Shown one piece after another: positions 32,641 to 41,730 of a stretch of 50,564 bases of DNA. Source of the DNA: Bacteroidia bacterium (lineage in GTDB: Bacteria; Bacteroidota; Bacteroidia; Bacteroidales; UBA932); assembly GCA_021153285.1 (NCBI GenBank), contig JAGKTT010000015.1, positions 1-50,564 on the forward strand, read 5' to 3'. The notes under the pieces are model-generated. The model was given only the letters and a program-made list of their open reading frames with translations, was not told where the DNA came from and did not search any database. A program made the translations under genes and the position numbers. Numbering within the stretch: the first letter of the stretch is position 1; every line of letters starts with the position of its first letter.

Positions 32641-33048
32641 ATGAAATGGAAATTTTGCCAGTCCTTGGCATTTTTCTTTGTTTTTACCTGCCTTACTGCA
32701 TATGCACAGCAGCAGCCGGAAAAGCCTGATGTGTATGAACAGGCTGAAATGGAAGCTGACAGACTTCAGAGAATTCTGGATCTGGAGGACTGGCAGCTTT
32801 TCTATGTGGATTCTACACTCAAGCACGATTTTCCTGCAATGATGGCTGATTATGAGGAACTTCAGAAGTCTAAGGTGGCCAATACATCAATGTATCAGGC
32901 TGTGCAGGACAAGTGGATGGATCAGATCGATGCTACATATCGGAAGATTTTTACAGATGAACAATGGGCGGCGTACCTGAAGCAAGGTGCCGGCAAGGCG
33001 CAGAAGGCAAGAGCAAAGCGCAAGGCAAAGGCAGGAGGAGAAAAATAA
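32641..33048 (+). CDS. Small secreted protein of unknown function
   Basis: 135 residues with a signal peptide (MKWKFCQSLAFFFVFTCLTAYAQ) and a mature, helical, highly charged chain (EQAEMEADRLQRILDLEDWQLFYVDSTLKHDF), with a Lys/Ala-rich tail. It resembles the Spy/heavy-metal-resistance-like helical periplasmic proteins in layout, but I see no firm motif. The ATG at 32641 is chosen because the upstream frame overlaps the divergent dipeptidase gene and lacks a signal at its start. The nitroreductase gene follows 14 bp later. Confidence 0.75.
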   Translation: MKWKFCQSLAFFFVFTCLTAYAQQQPEKPDVYEQAEMEADRLQRILDLEDWQLFYVDSTLKHDFPAMMADYEELQKSKVANTSMYQAVQDKWMDQIDATYRKIFTDEQWAAYLKQGAGKAQKARAKRKAKAGGEK

Positions 33049-33062
33049 AAAAGGATTTGACT

Positions 33063-33542
33063 ATGGATTTTTTAGAAGTAATAGAGAAAAGGCACAGTGT
33101 CAGGAAATATGCCGACAAGCCTGTGGAAAGAGAGATTCTTGATGCTATCGTAAGAGTGGCAGAAACTGCTCCTTCTTCAAGGAACAGCAAGAGTTCGGCT
33201 TTTATGATTGTCGAGGACAGGGATACATTGGATGCCCTCTCTCAGATGCGAGACTATGGTTCGGCTCTGCTCACCGGTGCACAGGCTGCCATCGTGGTGC
33301 TTGGTGACGAGACCAAGACTGACCTTTGGGTGGACAATTGTGCCATTTCAGCTACCTTTGTGCAGCTGGCTGTGACTGCTATGGATCTTGTAAGCTGCTG
33401 GGTTCATTGCAATGGACGCCCTCGTCTGAAGGCTGAGCCGGAAGGAGCCAAGGCAGAAGATTATGTACGTGAGCTTCTTGGCATCAAGGAAGGTCTTCGT
33501 CCATACTGCGTAGTCGCTATCGGCTACCCTGTGGAGGAATAA
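33063..33542 (+). CDS. Nitroreductase-family FMN oxidoreductase
   Basis: 159 residues. The family start DFLEVIEKRHSVRKYADKPVEREILDAIVRVAETAPSSRN binds FMN phosphate through the R-S-V-R-K stretch and the APSSRN loop. The end (LGIKEGLRPYCVVAIGYPVEE) is the usual C-terminal strand. Such enzymes use NAD(P)H to reduce nitro-aromatics, quinones or flavins in the cytoplasm; the true substrate is unknown. The ATG at 33063 is the natural start, as the frame upstream overlaps the secreted-protein gene. It is slightly short but complete. Confidence 0.9.
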   Translation: MDFLEVIEKRHSVRKYADKPVEREILDAIVRVAETAPSSRNSKSSAFMIVEDRDTLDALSQMRDYGSALLTGAQAAIVVLGDETKTDLWVDNCAISATFVQLAVTAMDLVSCWVHCNGRPRLKAEPEGAKAEDYVRELLGIKEGLRPYCVVAIGYPVEE

Positions 33543-33593
33543 CCCGGCAAAATAAGTTGACTGACGTGGAATAAAGAGATAAAATTTGAAAAT

Positions 33594-34619
33594 ATGAAAG
33601 AAAAAATTGAGGCCCTGATGGCCGAAATCGCTGCTTTGTCGTGCAAGACCGAGCAGGAAATCGAACAGGCCCGTGTGCGCCTTCTAGGAAAGAAAGGTGA
33701 AATCACTGCCCTTTTCGATGAATTCAGAACAGTAGCTCCGGAGCTCAAGAGAGAGTTCGGACAGAAGCTCAATGTGCTTAAGAATACAGCTGCAGCAAAG
33801 ATCGAGGAACTTAAGGAAGCAGCTGCGGAATCACCTGCTGCAGGAGCTGCTTCATTTGACTATACAATGCCGGGAGACCCTGTACAGCTTGGCTCGCGTC
33901 ATCCTGTGTCGATCGCTCGCGAGGAGATTGTAAGCATCTTCCGTAAATTCGGCTATGACGTGGCTGAAGGACCTGAGGTCGAGGACGATTGGCACGTATT
34001 CGAGGCATTGAACTTCCCGCCTGAGCACCCTGCCCGCGAGATGCAGGATACATTCTTCATCAGCGACAGCGACAATCCGGTACTTCTCCGCACCCACACG
34101 TCTTCAGTGCAGGTACGCGCGATGGAAAGGATGCCTCTTCCTATCCGTATCGTTTGTCCGGGCCGCGTTTTCCGTAACGAGGCGATTTCTGCCCGCGCAC
34201 ACTGTATCTTCCATCAGGTGGAAGGACTCTATATCGATGAGAATGTGACATTTGCGGATATGAAGCAGGCTATCCTCCTCTTCGCCCGTGAAATGTTTGG
34301 AGCTCAGTCTCAGATCCGTATGCGTCCTTCTTACTTCCCGTTCACGGAGCCTTCAGCTGAGATCGACGTAAGCTGCAACATCTGCGGAGGTAAGGGCTGC
34401 AATGTCTGCAAGGGAACCGGCTGGCTCGAGATTATGGGCTGCGGTATGGTGGATCCTAACGTTCTCGAAGCTTCAGGAATCGACAGCAAGAAATACAGCG
34501 GCTTTGCGTTCGGAATGGGTGTCGAGCGTATTGCGATGCTGAAATGGCAGGTACGTGACCTTCGCAATTATTTCGAGAATGACCTTCGTTTCCTCAAGGA
34601 ATTCGAGACATCACTTTAA
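33594..34619 (+). CDS. pheS: Phenylalanine--tRNA ligase subunit alpha
   Basis: 341 residues. The N-terminal coiled-coil arm (about 1-85) binds tRNA, and the catalytic core follows with the alpha-subunit signatures GYDVAEGPEVEDDWHVFEALNFPPEHPAR, LRTHTSSVQVRAM and the class II motif 3 GFAFGMGVERIAML. Two CxxC-type pairs lie in the CNICGGKGCNVCKGTGW segment (about 262-280). PheS pairs with PheT to charge tRNA-Phe. PheT is not in the window, so the two subunits are encoded apart. The PUL regulator gene starts 3 bp after the stop. Confidence 0.96.
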   Translation: MKEKIEALMAEIAALSCKTEQEIEQARVRLLGKKGEITALFDEFRTVAPELKREFGQKLNVLKNTAAAKIEELKEAAAESPAAGAASFDYTMPGDPVQLGSRHPVSIAREEIVSIFRKFGYDVAEGPEVEDDWHVFEALNFPPEHPAREMQDTFFISDSDNPVLLRTHTSSVQVRAMERMPLPIRIVCPGRVFRNEAISARAHCIFHQVEGLYIDENVTFADMKQAILLFAREMFGAQSQIRMRPSYFPFTEPSAEIDVSCNICGGKGCNVCKGTGWLEIMGCGMVDPNVLEASGIDSKKYSGFAFGMGVERIAMLKWQVRDLRNYFENDLRFLKEFETSL

Positions 34620-34622
34620 AGA

Positions 34623-35789
34623 ATGAGACTGCTCTTCATCACTGATTTTACGGAGCAATTCGCATATAGATTTCTTCGTGGCATCTTCAACTACTCACAG
34701 CGCTCGGAGCAGTGGGTAGTATGTAAGATGCCACCTTCATATAAGCGCGAACTTGGTCTGGAAGGTGTGGTGGCTTGGGCCAAGGATTGGCGTGCCGATG
34801 TGGTCATAGCACAGTTCGATCCGGAAGATGATGTGACTTTGTTCAGAAAGAACGGTATTGTGGCTTTGGCTCAGGATTTTATCAGTAAATTCACTGAGAT
34901 TCCGAACATTACGGCGGATTATGACCTGACCGGATGTATGGCTGCAGAACATTTTCTGGCTAAGGGATTCAAGAATTTTGGATTCTTCGGATATAATGGG
35001 GTATGCTGGTCTGATGAAAGATGTGACGGTTTCAGAAAACGTATAGAGAAGGCTGGTTTCGGAGATAATTTCTGTATGTATGACAAGCAGAACATCGAGA
35101 GTATGTGGTATTATGACCAGTCGGTTCTGTCTAAATGGTTGCAGGATCTCCCGAAGCCTATAGCCATAATGGCCTGTGATGACAATCAGGGCAATATTCT
35201 TCTTCAGGCCTGCAACTCCTGCGGATTGAAGATTCCTTTCGATGTGGCCATCATAGGAGTAGATAATGATGAGATCCTCTGCAATATGTCCGATCCTGCA
35301 ATGTCTACGATAGATGTGGATATCGAGAAAGGTGGATATGATACAGCAGCGATAGTCGACCGTATGGTCAAGGATCCTACGTATCCGGGTGAAGATGTCA
35401 TTCTCAAACCTCTCAATGTGATAGAGAGAGTTTCATCTTCCGTATTCGCTACAAATGATAAGTCGGTACTCAAGGCTCTCAGATTCATTCACGCCAATGT
35501 GGACCGCAAGCTTCAGGTGACAGATGTGCTGGAGCACGTCCCTCTGTCGCGCAGGCTTCTCGAACAGAGATTCAAGAATATGACAGGAATGTCGATATAC
35601 AGTTATATCTCGACATTGAGAATGGAGAGGTTTGCATATCTTCTCCTATCCAGCAACGATTCCGTATCTGATATTGCTGCGAGACTTGATGAGTTTGATA
35701 CAAAAAGCATTTCCCGCCGCTTCAAGGCGATAAAAGGTTATACTCCTTCGGAGTTCAGAAAGATGGAATTGCGCAAATTGGGGGTTTGA
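34623..35789 (+). CDS. XylR-type transcriptional regulator (periplasmic-binding-protein-like plus AraC HTH)
   Basis: 388 residues, close to the length of E. coli XylR. Residues 1-270 form a LacI/PBP-like sugar-binding domain (NFGFFGYNGVCWSDERCDGF, DNQGNILLQACNSCGLKIPFDVAIIGVDND). Residues of about 285-385 form an AraC-type double helix-turn-helix (RKLQVTDVLEHVPLSRRLLEQRFKNMTGMSIYSYI, then FDTKSISRRFKAIKGYTPSEFRKM). It likely senses a cytoplasmic mono- or disaccharide, such as GlcNAc or a breakdown product, and activates the PUL beside it. Being only 3 bp from pheS, it may be transcribed with a housekeeping gene. Its sites may be the TTGCGCAA palindromes at 35768-35798. Confidence 0.9.
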   Translation: MRLLFITDFTEQFAYRFLRGIFNYSQRSEQWVVCKMPPSYKRELGLEGVVAWAKDWRADVVIAQFDPEDDVTLFRKNGIVALAQDFISKFTEIPNITADYDLTGCMAAEHFLAKGFKNFGFFGYNGVCWSDERCDGFRKRIEKAGFGDNFCMYDKQNIESMWYYDQSVLSKWLQDLPKPIAIMACDDNQGNILLQACNSCGLKIPFDVAIIGVDNDEILCNMSDPAMSTIDVDIEKGGYDTAAIVDRMVKDPTYPGEDVILKPLNVIERVSSSVFATNDKSVLKALRFIHANVDRKLQVTDVLEHVPLSRRLLEQRFKNMTGMSIYSYISTLRMERFAYLLLSSNDSVSDIAARLDEFDTKSISRRFKAIKGYTPSEFRKMELRKLGV

Positions 35790-35798
35790 TTGCGCAAA
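35768..35798. promoter_or_regulatory. Tandem palindromes, candidate operator for the XylR-type regulator
   Basis: ATTGCGCAAA occurs at 35768-35777 and again at 35789-35798, exactly 21 bp apart (two DNA turns), and its core TTGCGCAA is a palindrome. A near copy, AATGCGCAAA, lies at 38081-38090 before the phosphatase promoter. The first copy overlaps the last codons of the regulator. The spacing suits AraC-family dimers on one face of DNA; the link to this regulator is inferred. Confidence 0.5.
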
Positions 35799-35826
35799 AA
35801 GTGTTCGCTAAAGCTAGTAAAGCGCT

Positions 35827-35834
35827 TAACTTTG
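35827..35834 (+). promoter_or_regulatory. -7 box (TAACTTTG) of the GH20 promoter
   Basis: TAACTTTG, an exact match to TAnnTTTG, 29 bp after the second palindrome. It gives a leader of about 180 nt before the GH20 start codon. I see no obvious riboswitch in that leader. Confidence 0.6.
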
Positions 35835-36021
35835 TAAGCGGCTACATATCACTAAACTCAGATCATCAATGTTTTATTGGCGACCGTGATTGAAATTCTC
35901 CTTTCATCTGTGAATCGTGGTGTTCTCAGGTGAGGGTTTTCATACTCGGGAGTGGCGTTACAATGATCAGCAGATGTTGCAGTAACAGCTTTATTTGAAT
36001 AAAACACAATTAATAGCACAT

Positions 36022-38076
36022 ATGAAAACAAGACTTTTTTTATCGGCGCTCTTTGCATTTATGATTGCTGTCGGATGCTCGGATGATGTCCGTATTGTTT
36101 GGACCGAAGGTGAAACCGATCCTGATACAGGAAGAGCTGTCCATACCATAACAGTAGTAAACGCTCCGGAAGGTATTGACTGGAATCTTTGGCTTAGCTC
36201 CAACCATATCTATATTCCGGAAGAGGGAGGTCCTATTTCCCTGCATCACGGATGCTGGTATAAGCTGACTCCATCCGAGAGAGAAGGAAAGGATCTGGTG
36301 GTTCCTTACAATGACCGTCCTATACAGCGCCATTGCTGGGCACCTGAAGGTTTTGTCCTGGAGCAGAACGGCGAGACAAGAAAGCTCGAAGTGGAATATG
36401 TGTTCCTTCCTTCCGAGAAGATTGCCGATTTCCCTTACAATCAGGTGGATGTCGAAGTATGGGATATGATTCCTTCTCTGAAGAAGGTAGAACCGGCTGA
36501 TGGTGTGACTACGGTGGAGGTGATGCCTCAGGTACAGTTCGTGGATTCCGATAAGGCCGGATGGTACAGGATCACTCTTGATGGGGAATGCAAGGTGGAA
36601 GCTGCTGATGAGGATGGTGCTTTTTACGCCAAGGTCACTCTGGACAATCTTAAAAGAAATGCCGGTGGTAACCAGCTTCCTAATCTGGTTATCGAGGACT
36701 GGCCTGACTTCGGTTACAGAGGTTTTATGCTCGATATTTCCAGGAACTTCACTACAAAGGACAATATTCTGAAGTTCATTGACCTTCTTGCACATTATAA
36801 GGCAAGTGTATTCCATCTTCACTTCGGTGATGACGAGGGATGGAGACTTGAGATAGAAAAATTCCCTGAACTCACTTCCTTTGGTGCATATCACGCCTTT
36901 CCTTCTAAGGGTGATAATGGTGAATATATTGAAACTGAGGGACTTATTCCATCGTACAACGGTGGAGCGGATCCTAAGGATATGACTTCTTCTGCAAACG
37001 GTCATCTTTCGAAGGAGGATTATGTAGAGATATTGAAATATGCCTGGGAGCGTCGTATACAGGTCATTCCTGAATTTGACACTCCGGGACATTCGCGTGC
37101 ATCCATCAAGGCGATGGAGGCTTATGCAAAGCGTACGGGTGACAACAGTTATCTGTTGAGTGATCCGGATGACAAGTCAGAGTATCTCTCAGTTCAGTAT
37201 TACAGGGACAATGCCATCAACGTGGCATTGCCTTCTACCTACAGATTCATTGAGGTAGTATTCGACCAGATCATTGCTTATCATAAAGAGGCGGGAGTTC
37301 CGCTTCCGGCTATTCACGTCGGCGGTGATGAGGTGCCTGGCGGAGCTTGGGTAGGTTCTGAGCCTTGTCAGAAGATTATGGCTGAAAGAGGCTGGGACAA
37401 TATCGAACTTCTCAAATCATATTATATCGAGAATATACTCGACATCGCAGAAGCACGCGGAGTAAAGATTTCCGGATGGCAGGAGCTTGTGATGGATCTT
37501 GAGGACCACGTCTATGAAAGAATGAAGAAGAATCTGTATTCTATCAATTTCTGGCATACCGGTTCCGGTCAGGAAGAGTTCCCTTATAAATATGCAAATG
37601 ACGGAGTTCCTGCAGTTCTTTCAAATATGACCAATACGTATATGGATTTTGCATATACTCCTGATAAGACCGAAAGAGGACTCTCCTGGGGTGGTTTTGT
37701 GGATGAGCGTCGCAGTTTCTCTCTTCTTCCGTTCGATATCTATCGCTCGGTAAGATGGGATGACAAGGGAAGAATGCGTGATATTTCAGATCTTCCGGAA
37801 GGAAAGGAGACTCTTAAGGCTAAGGAGAATATCGTGGGAGTACAGGCCCAGCTTTGGACTGAGACAGTGAGATCTTTCGATCACGTGACTTATTATGTCT
37901 TCCCTAAGGTGTGCGGTATGTTTGAAAGAGCCTGGAATGCAAGTCCTGTATGGGAAGGTACCCTTCAGGCAGACGATCCTGCGTTCCTGTCTGCATTGGA
38001 CAGATATTACAGCACTGTAGTATCTTATGAGATGCCGTATTTCGAGGAAATGCAGATCAATTATCGTTCAAGATAG
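36022..38076 (+). CDS. GH20 beta-N-acetylhexosaminidase (lipoprotein)
   Basis: 684 residues. A lipoprotein signal (lipobox AVGC) starts the protein. The N-terminal ~200 residues carry the GH20b-like helper domain. The catalytic barrel shows FRGFMLDISRN (as YRGFMLDISRN), PEFDTPGHS, and the HVGGDEVP motif with D436 and E437, which activate the N-acetyl group and protonate the glycosidic bond. It removes terminal beta-GlcNAc or GalNAc from chitooligosaccharides, N-glycans or similar substrates. The ATG at 36022 puts the signal peptide at the N-terminus. Length is normal for Bacteroidales members. It has its own promoter, so it is the first structural gene of the PUL. Confidence 0.93.
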   Translation: MKTRLFLSALFAFMIAVGCSDDVRIVWTEGETDPDTGRAVHTITVVNAPEGIDWNLWLSSNHIYIPEEGGPISLHHGCWYKLTPSEREGKDLVVPYNDRPIQRHCWAPEGFVLEQNGETRKLEVEYVFLPSEKIADFPYNQVDVEVWDMIPSLKKVEPADGVTTVEVMPQVQFVDSDKAGWYRITLDGECKVEAADEDGAFYAKVTLDNLKRNAGGNQLPNLVIEDWPDFGYRGFMLDISRNFTTKDNILKFIDLLAHYKASVFHLHFGDDEGWRLEIEKFPELTSFGAYHAFPSKGDNGEYIETEGLIPSYNGGADPKDMTSSANGHLSKEDYVEILKYAWERRIQVIPEFDTPGHSRASIKAMEAYAKRTGDNSYLLSDPDDKSEYLSVQYYRDNAINVALPSTYRFIEVVFDQIIAYHKEAGVPLPAIHVGGDEVPGGAWVGSEPCQKIMAERGWDNIELLKSYYIENILDIAEARGVKISGWQELVMDLEDHVYERMKKNLYSINFWHTGSGQEEFPYKYANDGVPAVLSNMTNTYMDFAYTPDKTERGLSWGGFVDERRSFSLLPFDIYRSVRWDDKGRMRDISDLPEGKETLKAKENIVGVQAQLWTETVRSFDHVTYYVFPKVCGMFERAWNASPVWEGTLQADDPAFLSALDRYYSTVVSYEMPYFEEMQINYRSR

Positions 38077-38080
38077 ATTT

Positions 38081-38147
38081 AATGCGCAAATTGCGGTGTA
38101 AAATACGCATAATGATACATAGTTAATGTAATACCTCTTTATCTTTG
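38081..38147 (+). promoter_or_regulatory. Regulatory region of the phosphatase-GH18-SusC operon
   Basis: AATGCGCAAA (38081-38090), close to the tandem sites before GH20, is followed by the -7 box TATCTTTG (38140-38147), an exact TAnnTTTG match. The predicted leader is about 20 nt. Genes downstream are closely packed, so this promoter probably serves the whole operon to the window edge. Confidence 0.55.
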
Positions 38148-38171
38148 CTACAGCTATTGATTGATAACATT

Positions 38172-39329
38172 ATGAGAAAAGTATTGATTTTGGCTTTGCT
38201 TCTCTGTGGATCTGCCTTTATGGCTGTTTCCCAGGAGGTGGACAGAGACAGGTCTAAATACGCGGTCAATAATTTCGCGGATAATGACATTTATACGATG
38301 TATGAGCCCTATGCGACGGTAAAGGTCAATGAGCCTGACGGCCGGAAGGTGAAGAACATCATTCTGATGATCGGAGACGGAATGGGTCTGGAGCAGATCA
38401 GTGCTGCGTGGGTGTGCAATGGAGGAAGCCTCAATCTGGATAATTTCTCAAAAATAGGAATCCAGAGGACATATTCTGCAAATAAGCTTGTGACTGACTC
38501 TGCTGCAGCCGGAACCGCTCTGGCCACAGGGCATAAGACCAATAACGGAATGATTTCAATGAATCCGGATTCAGTGGCGGTGAAATCATTGGCGGAAGAG
38601 GCTATGGAAAAGGGAAAAAGAGCCGGTGCGGCTGTTACCTGCAGGGTAAATGACGCTACTCCGTCTGTGTTCTTCAGTCATTCCTCTACACGCAAGAATC
38701 AAGAGGATATAGTAGCTCAGATGGCTTCCAGCGGTGTATATTTTCTTTCAGGTGGTGGCATAAAGTATTGGAATGATCGTGAGGACGGCAGGGATATTAC
38801 TGCTGAAATCCAGGAAAAAGGGTATTCTTTTGCATCTACAAAGGAAGAGCTTATGGCTGTCGAGGAAGGTCCTGTAGTGGCTTTGATGGCTCCTACCGAA
38901 CTGCCGTTCGCCCTTGACAGAGATGGCATCCTTCCTTCGTCAGTGGAGAAAGCTCTTCAGCTTCTTGACAATAAGAAAGGATTCTTCCTTATGGTAGAGG
39001 GATCTATGATCGATGACGGCGGCCACGATAACAAGGCCGGTCATACAATGGAAGAGATCTTCGACTTTGACCGTACCATCGGAAAAGTACTTGAATGGGC
39101 TGAAAAGGACGGTCAGACCCTTGTGATCGTTACCGGTGACCACGCTACAGGTGGAATGACCCTGCTCAGCGGCAGCATTGACCAGAAGAGGATCAAGGTG
39201 AATTTCTCTACTACAGGACATAATGGAATATGTCTCCCAGTCTATGCGTGGGGCCCTCATTCTGAGGATTTTGTCGGAGTCTATGAGAATACAGAGCTTT
39301 CTGATAAGATAAGAAAGCTGATTAAATAA
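38172..39329 (+). CDS. Alkaline phosphatase (PhoA family), exported
   Basis: 385 residues with a signal peptide (MRKVLILALLLCGSAFMAVSQ). The metal site and nucleophile motifs are clear: KNIILMIGDGMG (metal-binding Asp), VTDSAAAGTALATGHKT (catalytic Ser in D-S-A-A), MIDDGGHDNKAG, and VTGDHATGG. The enzyme hydrolyses phosphate monoesters in the periplasm using zinc and magnesium. The ATG at 38172 is the natural start, since a TTG earlier in frame (38145) is inside the -7 box. Its place inside a GH18/GH20 PUL suggests that the glycan or its fragments carry phosphate; GlcNAc-6-phosphate or phosphorylated N-glycan would fit. The GH18 gene starts 8 bp downstream. Confidence 0.93.
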   Translation: MRKVLILALLLCGSAFMAVSQEVDRDRSKYAVNNFADNDIYTMYEPYATVKVNEPDGRKVKNIILMIGDGMGLEQISAAWVCNGGSLNLDNFSKIGIQRTYSANKLVTDSAAAGTALATGHKTNNGMISMNPDSVAVKSLAEEAMEKGKRAGAAVTCRVNDATPSVFFSHSSTRKNQEDIVAQMASSGVYFLSGGGIKYWNDREDGRDITAEIQEKGYSFASTKEELMAVEEGPVVALMAPTELPFALDRDGILPSSVEKALQLLDNKKGFFLMVEGSMIDDGGHDNKAGHTMEEIFDFDRTIGKVLEWAEKDGQTLVIVTGDHATGGMTLLSGSIDQKRIKVNFSTTGHNGICLPVYAWGPHSEDFVGVYENTELSDKIRKLIK

Positions 39330-39337
39330 GTATTGAT

Positions 39338-40540
39338 ATGTGTAGGTCGTTTTCTGCTATCAGACTGCTAACAGTCGCTATGATGTTTATTTTCGGTGTA
39401 TCTTGTTCGGAAGATGCACCGGGCTTTATTGTTCCGACTCCTGATGATAATAAGGATAATACTCAGAACGAAAATCCTAAGCCGGATGACGGAAAGGACG
39501 ATCAGACTGACGAGACAACAGCAAATCTTTGCGGTGAAGAGTATCTCGGACAAAAGCCGATGATTATCGCTTATTATACAGAGAATTCATCGACACTGCC
39601 TGATCCTGCCTGTCTGACGCATATCAATTATGCTCACGGCCGTTTCGTGGATAAGGAGACCGGTGACGGAGGAATCTGGATCGAAAAGCCGGAGCTTCTG
39701 GAAAAGGTCGTGGCTTTGAAACAGCAGAAGCCGTCTCTCAAGGTTCTGCTTATGATAGGAGGATGGGGTGACAAGGCTGACGGTTTCAGTATGATGGCTC
39801 GTGATCCGAAGAAAAGGACATTGTTCTGCCAGTCGTGCAAGGAACATATTGACAATTATGGACTTGACGGCATCGATATTGACTGGGAGTATCCTACGGC
39901 AGGACCGTCTGAAAACGGCAAGCATCCTGATGATACCAGAAATTTCAATCTAGTCCTTAAGGAACTTCGTGAGACTATCGGTAATACGAAGATCATTTCA
40001 TATGCTTCATCAGCAAGTGCAAACTATGTGGACTGGAAGACGGCGATGCTTTATATGGATTATGTGAATGTGATGACTTATGATATGGGTGATCCTCCTT
40101 ATCATAATGCTCCTTTATACTATTCGGCAGCCATAACCAAGAAACGTAGTGTCGATCAGTCTATCACACAGCATTTCGCGGCAGGCGTGCCTTTGAACAG
40201 ACAGGTGATGGGAGTGCCTTTCTATGGCCACGGAACAGATCCTTATAAGGATGATGTGAAGTACAATGAGATGGAAGGAATCTTCTCTTCTTCCAAGTAT
40301 GAGGGAAAGAACATCAGAAAATGGGATGCAGTAGCAAAAGTTCCTTATCTGGTGGACGAGTCAGGAAATTTCCTTCTTGGATATGATGATCAGGAGTCTG
40401 TTACATTTAAAGGACAATATGTAGTACAGAAGAAGCTTCTGGGTGCGATGTTCTGGGAATATCGTCACGACGATTCAAAGGGAACATTGAGAAAGGCTCT
40501 TTGCAAGGCTATTTACGGTAGTGAATCTACGACAAAATAG
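39338..40540 (+). CDS. GH18 chitinase or endo-beta-N-acetylglucosaminidase (lipoprotein)
   Basis: 400 residues. A lipoprotein signal (lipobox FGVSC) and a Pro/Asp/Lys-rich linker (about 28-60) lead to a family 18 barrel. The catalytic motif D177-G-I-D180-I-D182-W-E184 is complete, with E184 as acid/base. Barrel strands KVLLMIGGWG and DYVNVMTYDMG are typical. The anchor and linker suggest that it works at the outer surface, releasing fragments for the nearby SusC/SusD. It shares strong similarity with the GH18 part of the protein at 4852. Chitinase and N-glycan-cleaving activities cannot be separated by motif alone. Confidence 0.92.
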   Translation: MCRSFSAIRLLTVAMMFIFGVSCSEDAPGFIVPTPDDNKDNTQNENPKPDDGKDDQTDETTANLCGEEYLGQKPMIIAYYTENSSTLPDPACLTHINYAHGRFVDKETGDGGIWIEKPELLEKVVALKQQKPSLKVLLMIGGWGDKADGFSMMARDPKKRTLFCQSCKEHIDNYGLDGIDIDWEYPTAGPSENGKHPDDTRNFNLVLKELRETIGNTKIISYASSASANYVDWKTAMLYMDYVNVMTYDMGDPPYHNAPLYYSAAITKKRSVDQSITQHFAAGVPLNRQVMGVPFYGHGTDPYKDDVKYNEMEGIFSSSKYEGKNIRKWDAVAKVPYLVDESGNFLLGYDDQESVTFKGQYVVQKKLLGAMFWEYRHDDSKGTLRKALCKAIYGSESTTK

Positions 40541-40572
40541 AGATTAACTATAATTATTAACACACTAAAACA

Positions 40573-41730
40573 ATGAAACAGAAACTAGTCCATTTAGCGA
40601 GATTGGCTATTATGTGCTGTCTGTTGATCTGTACAGTCGGTGGGAGTGCTTTTGCTCAGCAAGGTATCACCATCAATGGTAAGGTCATAGACAATACAGG
40701 TCAGCCGGTCATCGGTGCGGGCGTGACCATTTCCGGCACGACCGTCGGAGTGGCTGCAGATCTGGACGGACAGTTCCAGATCACTGTACCATCTGAGACT
40801 TCTGTCCTTACTGTATCTGCCCTCGGTTATCTGACCAAGGATGTGGAGATAAGTAAGAAACAGAATCTGATCGTTGTGCTGGAGGATGAGACAGAGTCCT
40901 TGGAAGCAACGGTCGTAGTGGCTTATGGTACGCAGACCAAGGCGACAATCACGGGTGCTCTTTCGTCCATTGACTCGAAGGAACTTGTGAAGGCTCCGGT
41001 AGCAGACATTTCGAATGTCCTTTCCGGCCAACTTCCAGGTGTAACGACAGTGCAGGTTTCAGGTAAGCCTGGTGATGACTATGCAGACATCTATGTCCGC
41101 GGTGTAAGTTCGCTTTCAGACGGAGCTTCGACTCCGCTTATTCTCGTTGATGGTGTTGAGCGTCCGCTCAATACGATTGACCCTAATGAAATCGAGAGCC
41201 TCTCTATTCTCAAGGATGCCGCTTCGACTGCTGTATTCGGTGTGAGAGGTGCAAACGGTGTCATCCTCGTTACCACAAAACGAGGAGATGCAGGAAAGCC
41301 TAAGATTTCGGTAAGCAGCATCACTGGTGTTCAGCAGCCGCTTTCATTCCTTTCTCAGGTGAGCAGCTACGAGTTCGCGTCATTCTGGAATCTCAAGCAG
41401 CAGAATGATGGGGTGACCGATCCAAAGGCGTATTATGCTCCAGAGGCTATCGAGGCATATCGCACAGGTTCTGACCCTCTCGTGTTCCCTAATACAAACT
41501 GGAAAGAGATCCTTTACCGCAAGGCCTTCCTTCAGACAAAGAACAATATCAATATCTCGGGAGGTTCTGACAAGGTACGTTATTTCGTGTCTATGGGTTA
41601 TATGTTCCAGGACGGTATCCTCAGACAGATGCCGGGCTTGTCATATAACAACAACTTCTCATACAACCGTTATAACTACCGTGCCAACCTCGACTTCAAG
41701 CTTCTTCACTACTCTTTGGGTGACTCCTAA
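40573..41730 (+). CDS. SusC/RagA-family TonB-linked transporter, N-terminal part (frameshifted)
   Basis: 385 codons with a signal peptide (MKQKLVHLARLAIMCCLLICTVGGSAFAQ). A carboxypeptidase-regulatory-like domain lies at about 33-110 (INGKVIDNTGQPVIGAGVTI). The complete plug follows (VVVAYGTQTKATITGALSSID, ISNVLSGQLPGV, IYVRGVSSL, LILVDGVERPL, SILKDAASTAVFGVRGANGVILVTTKRG). The first barrel strands end at NLDFK, after which the frame runs into a short false tail and a stop at 41728. The rest of the same gene continues in another frame from about 41702. About 20 residues expected between the two parts are missing, so a deletion plus frame change is likely. Confidence 0.85.
   Translation: MKQKLVHLARLAIMCCLLICTVGGSAFAQQGITINGKVIDNTGQPVIGAGVTISGTTVGVAADLDGQFQITVPSETSVLTVSALGYLTKDVEISKKQNLIVVLEDETESLEATVVVAYGTQTKATITGALSSIDSKELVKAPVADISNVLSGQLPGVTTVQVSGKPGDDYADIYVRGVSSLSDGASTPLILVDGVERPLNTIDPNEIESLSILKDAASTAVFGVRGANGVILVTTKRGDAGKPKISVSSITGVQQPLSFLSQVSSYEFASFWNLKQQNDGVTDPKAYYAPEAIEAYRTGSDPLVFPNTNWKEILYRKAFLQTKNNINISGGSDKVRYFVSMGYMFQDGILRQMPGLSYNNNFSYNRYNYRANLDFKLLHYSLGDS

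Noticed and set aside
36040..37092. 350-codon open frame on the minus strand
   Set aside because: It lies wholly inside the GH20 gene on the other strand and has no recognisable domain; it follows from codon bias in the real gene.
41435..41701. N-terminal part of the shifted SusC frame before FFTTLW
   Set aside because: This stretch is out of phase with the plug/barrel coding sequence and reads as nonsense; it is an accidental extension.
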